The notes under the pieces are model-generated. The model worked only from the letters and a program-made list of their open reading frames with translations. It made no database searches and had not been told where the DNA came from. This document shows positions 48,801 to 52,139 of a stretch of DNA of 64,000 bases, piece after piece. The translations under genes and the position numbers were made by a program. Numbering within the stretch: position 1 is the stretch's first letter; each line of letters starts with the position of its first letter. The DNA is from Sceloporus undulatus (Eukaryota > Chordata > Lepidosauria > Squamata > Phrynosomatidae). The stretch spans positions 114,552,738-114,616,737 of the forward strand of contig NC_056527.1 of NCBI RefSeq assembly GCF_019175285.1, written 5' to 3'.

Positions 48801-49534
48801 GGATTTCACCAGGGATGCTTTGATTGAGATTTCCTGCATGGCAGAATGGGGTTGGACTGGATGGCCATTCTTGGGGTCTCTTCCAACTCTAGGATTCTAT
48901 CCCATAAACTAGCATGAGCAAGGAGATCACATTGCGCATGCTCCCATGAGTCAAAAGAAGGGAATCCCCCCATTTCCCTCCTCTTACTTTACCCAAAAGT
49001 GGGGCCAAAGTGGGGGCCCTCTCCAGAGACCACACTACCCATGGTGCAGCAACCAGAGCCCCAACTCCCATGAGGCTTAGCTTCTTACTTAAGAAGGGAA
49101 TCTCCCCTTTTCTTCCTCTCTCTTAACCCAAAAGTGGGGCCAAAGTGGAGGCCAATGGGATGAATAGGAGGACGTCTCCCTGTTCAACTAGTGAAGCCCC
49201 ATACAGTCCTTCCCTCCCCTTCCACTTGGTGGCAGCAGTGGGCCACTGCCCCTGCGCATGCGCACTGCCGACCCGCACCCCAGGGCCAAGGGCCCCTTGG
49301 CCGAGAGGCCAAAACTGCCCGCCTTCGTCTGCGCATGCGTGCGGCGGAGACTGGGGCCCCTGCCCCCCCATTTCAACGGGACCCTTTCCTCCTCACCCCG
49401 CGGAGGCGCTTAATCAAAGCGCTCTTCTGCCCGCTCTTCGCCAGGCCGCGTTGCTCCAGAGCCGCCTTCAAGTCGGCGACCCTCAGCTCCTGAAGCGGCC
49501 TCCCGTCCAGAGTAACCTCCTCCCCGTCCGCCAT
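9535..49534 (-). CDS. ACIN1: Acinus (apoptotic chromatin condensation inducer 1), full-length form, 18 coding exons
   Basis: Nuclear RNA-binding protein of the ASAP (ACIN1-RNPS1-SAP18) splicing/exon-junction complex; caspase-cut acinus is linked to apoptotic chromatin condensation. Coding exons, 5' to 3' on the minus strand: 49534-49397, 43177-43112, 42806-42695, 38282-38194, 38051-36816, 34728-34489, 33851-33748, 28458-28320, 18705-18660, 18084-17942, 17848-17693, 14733-14583, 14467-14322, 14232-14125, 13644-13537, 12426-12108, 10699-10599, 9837-9535. All borders are GT-AG, phases agree, and the total is 3705 nt (1234 residues plus stop; human about 1341). Domains: SAP (about 12-46), acidic Glu run (167-182), RS-rich segment (about 480-547), RRM (about 912-990), RNPS1/SAP18-binding motif (about 1108-1134), RE/RS tail ending GGRR. 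ATG at 49534 has a good context (AAGATGG). The human acidic stretch between exons 3 and 4 was not found. Assignment rests on residue-level agreement with remembered mammalian acinus and on synteny. Confidence 0.96.
10053..10266. mobile_element. Tigger-like MITE (family C, copy 1) in an ACIN1 intron
   Basis: Starts TACAGTGGGTCCTTGGTATC, contains GGTTCCAGGACCCCTCATGG and GGATGCTCAAGTCCCACTAA, ends GTGAATGTGGAAGGCTAACTGTA. TA-flanked inverted ends of the pogo/Tigger type. A second copy is at 19197-19411. Confidence 0.7.
10599..10699 (-). CDS. ACIN1: ACIN1 coding exon 17, RNPS1/SAP18-binding (RSB) motif
   Basis: A 101-nt exon: [20 protein letters not shown] then [13 protein letters not shown]. 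This is the acinus RSB motif that assembles with the RNPS1 RRM and SAP18 in the ASAP complex. It is almost invariant between human and this genome. Acceptor CCCAATAG; donor GTGAGATA. Confidence 0.97.
11040..11180 (-). mobile_element. CR1 LINE 3' fragment
   Basis: CTAATCCAACTTCATTCTGCCATGCAGGAA followed by CTGAAAGAGGACCATCCAGCCT is the reverse complement of a CR1-type 3' region (described by position to stay short). Confidence 0.6.
11194..11600 (+). mobile_element. CR1 LINE, 3' end with C-terminal ORF2 codons
   Basis: An open frame at 11198-11524 reads [20 protein letters not shown] and [20 protein letters not shown], then [12 protein letters not shown], the conserved C-terminus of CR1 ORF2. 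The copy ends GGTCTCTTCCAACTCTATGA TTCT, the typical CR1 3' terminus. 5' truncated. Confidence 0.85.
11795..11930. mobile_element. hAT/Charlie-like MITE remnant
   Basis: Contains TTCTCAAACACAGGTCC, AATTCCCAGAGTCAAAATTG, GGGAGCTGAAGTCC and CAGAACCACTGC: imperfect palindrome with Charlie-like ends. Confidence 0.45.
12108..12426 (-). CDS. ACIN1: ACIN1 coding exon 16, charged RE/RS region
   Basis: A 319-nt exon for residues 995-1100: [16 protein letters not shown], a variable Pro/Gly stretch, then [40 protein letters not shown] and [10 protein letters not shown]. The human poly-Pro insert is replaced by a shorter Gly/Ala-rich segment. Acceptor CTTTCCCAG; donor GTAGGTT. Confidence 0.96.
12550..12765 (+). 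mobile_element. tRNA-derived SINE of a second family
   Basis: B-box region GGTTGTGAGTTCGATCCC, then CAGCCTTCCATCCTTTTGTAG GTTGGTAAAAT and AATGCTTAGGGAGTG near the 3' end. Unlike the Sauria SINE in core and tail; common in squamates. Confidence 0.6.
13010..13190 (-). mobile_element. Sauria-type SINE, diverged
   Basis: TTTTGTTGTTGTTATTAAATG, GTGGTTTTCTTGGCAAGATG and GGCTGAGAGAATGGGATTTG are recognisable; the head is lost. Confidence 0.6.
13537..13644 (-). CDS. ACIN1: ACIN1 coding exon 15, RRM C-terminal half
   Basis: A 108-nt, phase 0-0 exon for residues 959-994: [20 protein letters not shown] then [16 protein letters not shown]. The last two residues DE join LD of exon 16 to make the DELD motif, the reported caspase-3 site of human acinus (Asp1093, here Asp996). 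Confidence 0.97.
14125..14232 (-). CDS. ACIN1: ACIN1 coding exon 14, RRM core
   Basis: A 108-nt, phase 0-0 exon for residues 923-958: [20 protein letters not shown] then [16 protein letters not shown], the RRM helix 1 and RNP1-like strand. Only one residue differs from remembered human sequence (Tyr for Phe). Confidence 0.97.
14322..14467 (-). CDS. ACIN1: ACIN1 coding exon 13, start of the RRM
   Basis: A 146-nt exon for residues 874-922: [39 protein letters not shown], then [10 protein letters not shown], the first beta strand (RNP2-like) of the RRM. Nearly identical to human. Donor GTAAGTCC. Confidence 0.96.
14583..14733 (-). CDS. ACIN1: ACIN1 coding exon 12
   Basis: A 151-nt exon for residues 824-873: [20 protein letters not shown], a Pro/Val stretch, then HEVKK with one base left. 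Matches human [20 protein letters not shown] ... AEHEVKK. Acceptor TTTCTGCAG; donor GTGCGGTG. Confidence 0.94.
14734..15090. other. ACIN1 intron segment, nothing recognised
   Basis: Unique intronic DNA just upstream of exon 12; no repeat or exon found. Confidence 0.4.
15090..15490 (+). mobile_element. Possible solo or partial LTR fossil
   Basis: A TATA-like ATTTAAATAAGG near 15181, an AATAAA near 15383 and a Pro-tRNA primer-site-like TGCAGTGGGGGCACTC near 15479 are in LTR order. Family undetermined; no coding region attached. Broken fossil, age unclear. Confidence 0.3.
15785..15870 (+). mobile_element. Sauria-type SINE 3' fragment
   Basis: CCTTAGGGTTGCTATAAGTC then ACGACTTGAAGGAAAACAAC, the Bov-B-like SINE tail. 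Confidence 0.6.
15906..17418 (-). mobile_element. DIRS-type (tyrosine-recombinase) retrotransposon fossil
   Basis: The minus strand encodes pieces of a DIRS tyrosine recombinase (for example [20 protein letters not shown] and [20 protein letters not shown]). The left end (15908 onward) and an internal copy (to about 16213) form an inverted repeat with an 18-bp perfect core, and the right end (17378-17415) is inverted to 16213-16250. This is the terminal-repeat plus internal-complementary-region layout of DIRS elements. Reverse transcriptase and gag parts are absent. Broken by a large internal loss and several smaller breaks; moderate age. Confidence 0.75.
17693..17848 (-). CDS. ACIN1: ACIN1 coding exon 11
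   Basis: A 156-nt, phase 0-0 exon for residues 772-823, from [20 protein letters not shown] through [10 protein letters not shown] to ICRTVTQ. Strong match to the human exon. Acceptor TATCCTAG; donor GTTAGTG, off consensus at position 3 of the intron. Confidence 0.95.
17942..18084 (-). CDS. ACIN1: ACIN1 coding exon 10
   Basis: A 143-nt exon for residues 724-771. The block [20 protein letters not shown] followed by SITTESLK is nearly identical to mammalian acinus (basic, probable nuclear localisation). Acceptor CTGTTGCAG; donor GTAGTGG. Confidence 0.95.
18425..18540 (+). mobile_element. Sauria-type SINE fragment
   Basis: Core-like GACCCCGAGCAAATTACTCTC ... GAACAAATCTTGTTAAGC; strongly diverged. 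Confidence 0.4.
18660..18705 (-). CDS. ACIN1: ACIN1 coding exon 9 (46-nt micro-exon)
   Basis: Encodes residues 709-723, [15 protein letters not shown], matching human [14 protein letters not shown], with one base left. Acceptor TCTCTGTAG; donor GTAAGTAA. The exon is very short, and the intron upstream of it (18706-28319) is among the longest in the gene. Confidence 0.92.
19197..19411. mobile_element. Tigger-like MITE (family C, copy 2) in an ACIN1 intron
   Basis: TACACTAGGCCCTTGGTATC, GTTCCAGGATCCCGCTTGG, TGTCCCTTATAGAAAATGG and GCAGGCCAACTGTA align along the whole length of the 10053 element. Confidence 0.7.
20176..20386. mobile_element. Tigger-like MITE (family D)
   Basis: Terminal inverted repeats GCAGTCGCCCCTCC and GGGAGGGGCGACTGT, with CAATAGGGCTTGAATATTGG in the middle. 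CpG-rich and probably fairly young. Different interior from the other MITEs. Confidence 0.65.
20565..20780 (+). mobile_element. 5S rRNA-derived SINE
   Basis: CCTATCTGATCTTGGCAGCTAAG, GGTTAGTACTTACATGGGAGACC and CAATAAATCACAAGG follow 5S rRNA order (given in pieces), then a SINE body ending GTCAACAGGTAATGTGAAGGC ... CACACA. Confidence 0.78.
20930..22822 (+). mobile_element. Sauria-type SINE split by an L2-like LINE
   Basis: SINE head and core run from 20930 (CATAGTGTAGTGGTTTGCAT) to about 21121 (CCTTAGGGTTACCGTAAG). Its tail resumes at 22793 (CAACGTGAAGGCACACAACA). The 21122-22792 part is a younger LINE. Confidence 0.75.
21122..22792 (+). mobile_element. L2/CR1-superfamily LINE, 5' truncated, with reverse transcriptase
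   Basis: Frames at 21224-21730 and 21723-22376 encode non-LTR reverse transcriptase: [60 protein letters not shown], the catalytic [10 protein letters not shown] box, then [11 protein letters not shown] and SLQLTSQV. A frameshift with a stop near 21728 separates the two frames and a TGA follows at 22374, so the copy is dead. The 3' end GGAAAAGCGGGATAGAAATAAA runs into an (ATT)n tail at 22741-22790. Confidence 0.88.
22823..24014. other. ACIN1 intron segment with scattered fragments
   Basis: L2-like tail at about 22955-23055; a palindromic MITE remnant at 23595-23725 (GGCCCTCCAGATGCATC ... CATCTGGAGATGCTGG); and a Tigger-like remnant at about 23810-23995 (CAGTTATCCCTTGCTAACTG). The rest is unassigned. 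Confidence 0.45.
24015..24232 (-). mobile_element. Sauria-type SINE
   Basis: GTTGTTGTTGTGTGCTTTCAAG to CTAGTCCAATGCTGAAACCAC; preceded and followed by short (GT)n and (CA)n runs. Confidence 0.7.
24432..24930. mobile_element. hAT/Charlie-like MITE with internal about 80-bp tandem units
   Basis: Left part AGCAGGCTTGCACAACATATG and CATGTGGCCCACCAAAG is Charlie-like. Inside, four diverged units (24523-24790) each carry GGC-TTCTTCTGAGGAGAAGGCC-like palindromes and AGCGGAGGAAG. The right part CAGCCCGAAGAAGTTACCC.. is compatible with the same family. Confidence 0.45.
24931..28319. other. Large ACIN1 intron segment, mostly unassigned
   Basis: Contains paired CCAAT boxes near 25543 and 25588 with a CTAGGCAAC half X-box between them, more CCAAT at 25818 and 25875, a perfect 11-bp hairpin at 26763-26793, a (CT)n run at 26960-27000 and (GT)n near 27170. 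Frames of about 110-180 codons here lack homology that I recognise. Confidence 0.4.
28320..28458 (-). CDS. ACIN1: ACIN1 coding exon 8, first exon shared by long and short forms
   Basis: A 139-nt exon for residues 662-708. [20 protein letters not shown] aligns with human [20 protein letters not shown], and the end EDEDKKE with human VEDEEKKE. It starts with one base that completes a codon from either exon 7 (AG+T, Ser) or the internal first exon at 30080-30105 (GG+T, Gly). Confidence 0.92.
29080..29165. mobile_element. Short palindromic MITE
   Basis: CTACAGTTCCCAGAATCCCC and GGGAATTCTGGGAGCTGTAG are inverted copies about 45 bp apart. Confidence 0.5.
29340..30040. repeat. Long purine-rich (G/A) tract
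   Basis: About 700 bp of plus-strand sequence made largely of G and A (GGAAGG, AGAGAG, GGGGAGG motifs). It produces long but empty low-complexity frames on both strands. It ends at the CpG-rich Acinus-S promoter patch. Confidence 0.75.
30040..30340 (-). promoter_or_regulatory. Internal CpG-rich promoter candidate for Acinus-S
   Basis: This stretch is dense in CG dinucleotides compared with the flanking intron and contains GCCATCTT (30253-30260, the YY1-type AAGATGGC on the minus strand) about 150 bp upstream of the Acinus-S ATG. No TATA box is seen. A (GAG/CTC)n run at 30120-30148 lies in the presumed 5' UTR. Transcription start is inferred, not observed. Confidence 0.6.
30080..30105 (-). 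CDS. ACIN1: Alternative first coding exon of the short acinus form (Acinus-S)
   Basis: The minus strand reads ATG CTG CTC TCC GAG AGC AAG GGA GG followed by donor GTGAGA, giving MLLSESKG plus 2 nt. Joined to exon 8 it yields [15 protein letters not shown], closely resembling my recollection of the human Acinus-S start (MLSESKEGEEKEEV). Total predicted length is 581 residues; human Acinus-S is 583. The exon lies in a CpG-rich patch between exons 7 and 8, so it probably has its own promoter. A 34-codon upstream ORF (ATG at 30257, AAGATGGC context) ends before this ATG. The short form lacks SAP but keeps the RRM and the ASAP-binding motif. Confidence 0.85.
30553..30945. mobile_element. hAT-like palindromic MITE (family P) interrupted by an L2 tail and microsatellite
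   Basis: Left arm CACTGCAGAAAGAACCCCG ... TTTAACTGCCATGGCTC (30559-30610) and right arm GGGCAGTTAAAGCACTCTC ... TTTGGACC (30870-30930) belong to one element. Between them is an L2-like 3' end (30625-30715, AACCCGCCTCGATCC) followed by the TA/GT run. Confidence 0.55.
30723..30830. repeat. Compound (TA)n-(GT)n-(TA)n microsatellite
   Basis: (TA) at 30724-30739, (GT)n to about 30782 and (TA)n to 30830, directly attached to an L2-like tail. Likely length-variable. Confidence 0.85.
30945..31220. mobile_element. Family P palindromic MITE, two adjacent copies
   Basis: A half copy at 30945-31045 (GGCAGTTAAAGTGGTCTC, ATTTCTGCAGTATGTTTTGG) and a short full copy at 31085-31220 (AATCCAGTTTGAGACCAC ... 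GGTCTCAAACCAGATTG). Confidence 0.55.
31712..32410. mobile_element. Family P MITE carrying two nested insertions
   Basis: Host MITE arms: ACTACAAAAATAATGCA (31722 on), CACCACTTTTAACTGC (31885 on) and the right arm GTGGTGTCAAGC ... TTTCTGCAGTGCAGATGC (32362-32400). Insertion 1, about 31738-31866, is a palindromic fragment (GGGCTATGTGGCCATGTTCTAG and inverse) flanked by CAAAAATAATGCA. Insertion 2, 31977-32308, is hAT-like. Confidence 0.6.
31977..32308. mobile_element. hAT-like non-autonomous element with 8-bp target duplication
   Basis: Ends CAGTGGCACTCAAAT and TTTCAGAATCACTG; flanks AGCTAAAT (31969-31976) and GGCTAAAT (32309-32316) agree at 7 of 8 bases, the hAT hallmark. Interior is A/T-rich and non-coding. 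Confidence 0.7.
33310..33540. mobile_element. Family P palindromic MITE, near full length
   Basis: Starts GTCCAAAACACACTGCAG and ends TTTTTGCACTGTGTTTTGGATC; the arms AGACTGCTTTAACTACCC and GGGCAGTTAAAGCGGTCTC are inverted. Confidence 0.65.
33748..33851 (-). CDS. ACIN1: ACIN1 coding exon 7
   Basis: A 104-nt exon for residues 628-661 ([20 protein letters not shown] ... QQQPSK), leaving 2 nt. Poorly conserved Pro/Glu-rich linker, supported by the open frame, the CTCCACAG acceptor, the GTAAGTA donor and phase agreement on both sides. It is the last exon used only by the long form. Confidence 0.82.
34255..34390 (+). mobile_element. L2/CR1-type LINE 3' tail
   Basis: AATTGTAAGCCGCTCTGATAG, GGGCGGGGTATAAATACC and a (AAAT)n end: typical 3' terminus. 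Confidence 0.65.
34489..34728 (-). CDS. ACIN1: ACIN1 coding exon 6
   Basis: A 240-nt, phase 0-0 exon for residues 548-627. It begins [20 protein letters not shown], matching the human SPGVSRDSSTSYTETKDPS block, then runs through a variable Ser/Pro/Gln/His-rich region. Acceptor CTGATTCCAG; donor GTACGGAA, a weaker but valid GT. Confidence 0.88.
35382..35605 (+). mobile_element. Sauria-type SINE, full length
   Basis: Head CCAGTGTGGTGTAATGGTGT, B box GGGTTCAAATTCC, core CAGTGGCAAACCTCCTCC and tail GATTTGAAGGCACAGAACAAC. Confidence 0.75.
35830..36010 (+). mobile_element. L2/CR1-type LINE 3' tail
   Basis: TTAACTGTAAGCCGCCTCAATTG and GAGGCGGGGTCTAAATAAAA followed by ATTATTATGTGTGTG (in pieces). 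Confidence 0.65.
36816..38051 (-). CDS. ACIN1: ACIN1 coding exon 5, large acidic and RS-rich exon
   Basis: A 1236-nt exon, phase 0-0, for residues 136-547. It opens [14 protein letters not shown], then has a run of 16 Glu codons (37912-37959), a long Glu/Pro/Gln-rich stretch with [20 protein letters not shown] (compare human PPPLLTKEASSPPP), and ends in Ser/Arg repeats ([18 protein letters not shown]). It is low complexity and fast evolving, as in mammals; the pure GAG run is a likely length polymorphism. Acceptor CCTTTAG; donor GTGAGTGG. Confidence 0.93.
38194..38282 (-). CDS. ACIN1: ACIN1 coding exon 4
   Basis: An 89-nt exon for about residues 106-135 ([19 protein letters not shown] ... 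SRVRQ). The ending SRVRQ and the SDEEEP block align with human SDDEKP ... SRVRQ. Acceptor TTTGCTAG; donor GTAAATAG. Confidence 0.88.
38283..40007. other. ACIN1 intron segment, nothing recognised
   Basis: Unique, A/T-rich DNA with short A and T runs (39050-39110). I looked here on the minus strand for the acidic human exon (EGVASLLPPDFQ) and did not find it. Confidence 0.4.
40008..40232. mobile_element. Family P palindromic MITE, near full length
   Basis: GGTCCAAAACACACTATGG to ATTTCTGCAATGTGTTTGG, arms CTGCTTTAACTGCCCTGG and AGGGTAGTTAAAGCAGTC inverted. Confidence 0.65.
40233..41959. other. ACIN1 intron segment with a short direct repeat
   Basis: Near-identical 38-bp stretches at 40222-40259 and 40836-40875 (GTTAGGTTTTGCACCAGGAG and GTTAAGTTCTGCACCAGGAT). 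Otherwise no exon or repeat recognised. Confidence 0.4.
41960..42065 (-). mobile_element. L2/CR1-type LINE 3' tail
   Basis: Reverse orientation: TTATGGAATTTATACCCTGCC ... GGCAACTTACAGCAATC. Confidence 0.55.
42695..42806 (-). CDS. ACIN1: ACIN1 coding exon 3
   Basis: Encodes residues 69-105 ([20 protein letters not shown] ... REAADPE), a Gln/Glu/Arg-rich helix conserved in acinus. Acceptor TCTGTCAG; donor GTGAGTAG. The exon leaves 1 nt, which pairs with the 2-nt start of the next exon found (38282) to make AGC (Ser). Human acinus has about 40 further residues here that I could not locate. Confidence 0.93.
43112..43177 (-). CDS. ACIN1: ACIN1 coding exon 2
   Basis: A 66-nt, phase 0-0 exon for residues 47-68 ([14 protein letters not shown]...QPNSQ), with acceptor TTGTTGCAG and donor GTAAGAG. 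It differs from remembered human sequence at only about two residues, so it is secure despite its size. Confidence 0.94.
43178..46337. other. ACIN1 intron 1, right part: nothing recognised
   Basis: About 3 kb of unique-looking, A/T-rich intron with no clear transposon, microsatellite or exon. It is the longest repeat-poor stretch of the window. Confidence 0.45.
46338..46550. mobile_element. Family P palindromic MITE, full length
   Basis: GGTGCATCTACACAGTAGAA and TTTCTGCAGTGTAGATGCAACC are the terminal inverted repeats; inner arms GACACCACTTTAACTGCC and CACTTAAAGTGGTGTC. Confidence 0.72.
46610..46825 (-). mobile_element. Sauria-type SINE
   Basis: GTGTGTTGTTGTGTATTCTG to AACACCTCAAACCACTGAC, with reversed B box GGGATTCGAACCCC. 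Confidence 0.68.
48412..48615. mobile_element. Palindromic hAT-like MITE (family Q, copy 1)
   Basis: ACATAGCCGTGTTAGTTTAG, AGATCTTGCAG-type arm and the central AGACTTGAG ... CTCAAGTCT palindrome around ATGCATCT, then TTTCAGTTAGACTCAAAGGTG. A second copy lies at 63075-63280. Confidence 0.55.
48805..48900 (+). mobile_element. CR1 LINE 3' terminus
   Basis: GAGATTTCCTGCATGGCAGAATGG ... GGTCTCTTCCAACTCTAGG (in pieces) is the last about 90 bp of CR1. Confidence 0.65.
49397..49534 (-). CDS. ACIN1: ACIN1 coding exon 1, SAP domain
   Basis: Encodes residues 1-46, starting [15 protein letters not shown] and ending KRLRG before a GTGAGG donor. The segment [15 protein letters not shown] followed by [12 protein letters not shown] is a textbook SAP domain (DNA/scaffold-attachment helix-turn-helix). 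The exon ends in phase 0. No ATG lies upstream in frame, so the long N-terminus of the human canonical form is not available from this exon. The exon sits inside the CpG-rich promoter shared with C14orf119. Confidence 0.95.
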
Positions 49535-49900
49535 CTTGTGTGGCGCCGCTGCTGCCCTCCCCAACGCTCGGGAACTTCCGGAGACGGATTCGGCGCTCTG
49601 AGGAGACCTCCGACACGGCGTTCGGGGATGCTCGACAATCTCCGTCAACACTCGGTAATTTCCGGAAAAGAGGGACTATGGCCGAGGCGCCAGTCGTCTC
49701 CAGTCTCCGGCCTACTTCGGAAACCGGAAGTAAATTCCGACCAAGGTTCGGCAATTTCCGGAAACGTTCGGAAAAAATGAAAACTTGGCAGCCTTCGTCC
49801 ATTTCCGCCGAGCGGAAGGAACGCGTCTTCCTGGCTGTGGCCATTGGAGCGCTCCAAGTTCGGGTCTTTCCGGATCTCTTCGGCTCTTTCCGCCTCTCCT

Positions 49901-49907
49901 TATATAA
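49901..49907 (+). promoter_or_regulatory. TATA box of C14orf119
   Basis: TATATAA on the plus strand, preceded by a C/T-rich stretch. Transcription would start near 49930, which fits the exon that ends at the 49978 splice donor. Expression level or start site cannot be judged from sequence. Confidence 0.6.
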
Positions 49908-49930
49908 ACTCCCCTCCCAGCCAGCTTCCA

Positions 49931-49978
49931 GCAATTCTGTGTCTGGAAATGGAGGCAGCGCCCACTGAGCGGACCCAG
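49931..49978 (+). other. C14orf119: C14orf119 non-coding first exon with upstream ORF
   Basis: Short leader between the TATA box and a CCCAG|GTGAGG donor at 49978/49979. It contains ATG at 49949 opening MEAAPTERTQ; after splicing to 53900 this ORF reads D V then TGA at 53906-53908, overlapping the main ATG at 53901. The exon is inferred from promoter and splice signals. Confidence 0.6.
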
Positions 49979-50264
49979 GTGAGGACTCACGAACAGCCTC
50001 CATAGGTTTTTAAATGTTTAATTTGTTTATATTTATTTTGGCTCTTGGGAGCTTGTTGCGACTGTTAAATAGGTGGCCCAGGTCTAGTAATAACACCAAT
50101 AATTGGTAATAATAGTAGCCCATTGTAGAATTTATATGTAAGAAGAAGGCGGGGGGGGGGGGGAAGGCAGTTCTTCTCTCTCTGTCGGCATTGGACTAAA
50201 ATGGGGTTTCTCCACTTCGTGGGGTTTCTGGGCCAGTAGGTCACCAGTTGAACATGAGTCAAGA

Positions 50265-50872
50265 GTGTGATGCAGCAGCTAAAAAGGCTAATACGATTCC
50301 AGGCTGCATCAATTGAAGTATAGTGTCTAGATCAAGGGAAGTCATAGTGCCGCTCTATTCTGCTCTGGTCAGGCCTCATCAGGAATGCTGTGTCCAGTTC
50401 TGGGCACCACAATTCAAAAAGGATGTTGAGAAACTGGATCATGTCCAAAGGAGGACGACTAAAATGGTGAAAGATCTGCAAAACCATGCCTTATGGAGCT
50501 GGGGATGTTTAGCTTGGAGAAGATAAGGTTAAGAAGTGATATGATAGCCCTGTTTAAATACTTGAAGGGATGTCATATTGAGGAGGGAGCAAGCTTGTTT
50601 TCTGCTGCTCCAGAGACTAGGACCCAGAGCAATGGATGCAAGCTGCAGGAAAAGAGATTCCAGCTCAACATTAGGAAGAGCTTCTGACAGTAAGGGCTAT
50701 TCAACAGTGGAATATGCTGCATATGATGGAGTCTCCTTCTTTGGAGGTTTTTGAACAGAGGCTGGATGGCCATCCATTGTAGGTGCTTTGTTTGAGAGTT
50801 CCTGCGTGGCAGAATGGGGTTGGACTGGATCAGGGCCCTTGGGGTCTCTTCCAACTCTATGATTTTATAGAC
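50265..50872 (+). mobile_element. CR1 LINE 3' end, subfamily 2
   Basis: Runs from CTAAAAAGGCTAATACGATTC to CTTCCAACTCTATGATTTTAT. Shares diagnostic GAATATGCTGCATATGATGG and GGATCAGGGCCCTTGG with the inverted copy at 51496-51965. Frame is broken by a stop inside the ELGMF...SFF region. Confidence 0.8.
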
Positions 50873-50929
50873 TCCTTGCTGTTGGAAGGACACTCTGTGC
50901 ATGCTCTGGGGTGCCCTCTTGGATGACTC

Positions 50930-51068
50930 CATAGATCTTTTAAATTATGATTATATTTATATCCCCATCCTTTTCCCAAAACCGGGACTCAAGGCAGCTC
51001 ACAACATTGGGGGAAAAAACCCAGTACTTTTAAAAGAACACAAAGATAGTACATTAAAGAAAGAGACA
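50930..51068 (-). mobile_element. L2/CR1-type LINE 3' tail
   Basis: TTATATTTATATCCCCATCC and GGGACTCAAGGCAGCTCACAAC, the reverse complement of an L2-like end. Confidence 0.6.
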
Positions 51069-51070
51069 TT

Positions 51071-51427
51071 GGTGCTTTCTGCACCGGCATTTGGGACGTC
51101 TGGAGGACGTCCCATTTTAAAAAAGGGGCGGCTCTTTTAGACGCCCCTGGGCCTAGTACGGACTCCGTCCGTACAAGATGGCGCCGGCCCTTCTACACGG
51201 CCGACGCCATCTTTGTGTATCGGACGCTGAGCGTCCGTACGCATCGCGTCCTTTGTGATGTAGCGAGTGCGCCCCTGGCGCCTCGCTACGTCGCAAACGC
51301 GACGGAAAAAGAAGCTCCATTTTGGAGCTTCTTTTTCAGTCCGCAGGGGAGCCGCGCCATGTGGAGGCTCCGGCTCCCCCACGGACTAACCGGCAGCAGC
51401 GGCAGACCGCCGCAAAGCGGCGGTCTG
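51071..51427. repeat. Chain of about ten perfect short hairpins, family unknown
   Basis: Consecutive inverted repeats, arm positions: 51071-75/81-85; 51093-100/106-113; 51124-130/142-148; 51156-163/167-174; 51175-183/205-213 (inner 185-189/199-203); 51221-227/231-237; 51260-267/282-289 (inner 269-273/277-281); 51289-294/299-304; 51305-319/323-337; 51338-343/382-387 (inner 346-354/371-379); 51403-413/417-427. Arms are 5-15 bp, exact, and mostly with 3-5-nt loops. CpG-rich, unlike the flanks. No open frame. I do not recognise it. Confidence 0.8.
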
Positions 51428-51445
51428 TACCCCGCCCTAGAGTAC

Positions 51446-52139
51446 AGTCTACGCTGTAGAAATAGTGCAGTTTGACACCACTTGAACTGCCATGGCTCTA
51501 TAGAACCATAGAGTTGGAAGAGACCCCAAGGGCCCTGATCCAGTCCAACCCCATTCTGCCATGCAGGAACTCACAATCAAAGCACCTCCAACAGATGGCC
51601 ATCCAGCCTGTCTTTAAAAACCTCCAAAGGTGGAGACTCCATCATATGCAGCATATTCCAAACACTGTTGAACAGCTCTTACTGTCAAGAGGTTCCTCCT
51701 AATGTTAAGGTGGAATCTCTTTTCCTGTAGCTTGCACCCATTGTGTGTTTTAGCTTGCATCCATTACTGTGTTTTACCCAATGTTGTAAGCTGCTTCGAT
51801 CCTACAAGGAGAGGCGGCATATAAATAAAATTTTATTGTTGTTGTTGTTATTCCAGGTCCTATTTTCTGGAGCAGCAGAAAACAAGCTTGCTCCATCTTC
51901 AAATACTTAAACAAGGCTATCATATCAACCCTTAACTGTCTCTTCTCCAGGCTAATATTCTGTGCATATGATACTGGAACAGAATATCCTATATATTACA
52001 AAATTCCTGTGATTTGTAGTTTTGTGAGGCACCACCAAACACTCTTTTGGCAGAGAAAGCAAAAGAGCTTGTCTAACTGCAAATCCCAAGATGCCATAGG
52101 AGCTGCAGTACTTAAAGTAGTGTCATACTGCATTATTTC

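Larger units (their letters stand above)
49230..49930. promoter_or_regulatory. Bidirectional CpG-rich promoter of ACIN1 and C14orf119 with ETS sites
   Basis: CG dinucleotides are frequent from about 49230 to 49900, unlike the surroundings. ETS-type cores occur at 49574-49581 (ACTTCCGG), 49660-49667 (TTCCGGAA), 49724-49731 (CCGGAAGT) and 49756-49763 (TTCCGGAA), with further TTCGG/CCGAA partial copies between them. The ACIN1 start codon is at 49534 on the minus strand and the C14orf119 TATA box at 49901 on plus, so the two genes share about 400 bp. Confidence 0.75.

Noticed and set aside
49535-49651. N-terminal extension of acinus upstream of ATG 49534
   Set aside because: The frame is open to 49651 but contains no ATG (it begins with GTG at the listed end), and it crosses ETS promoter sites.
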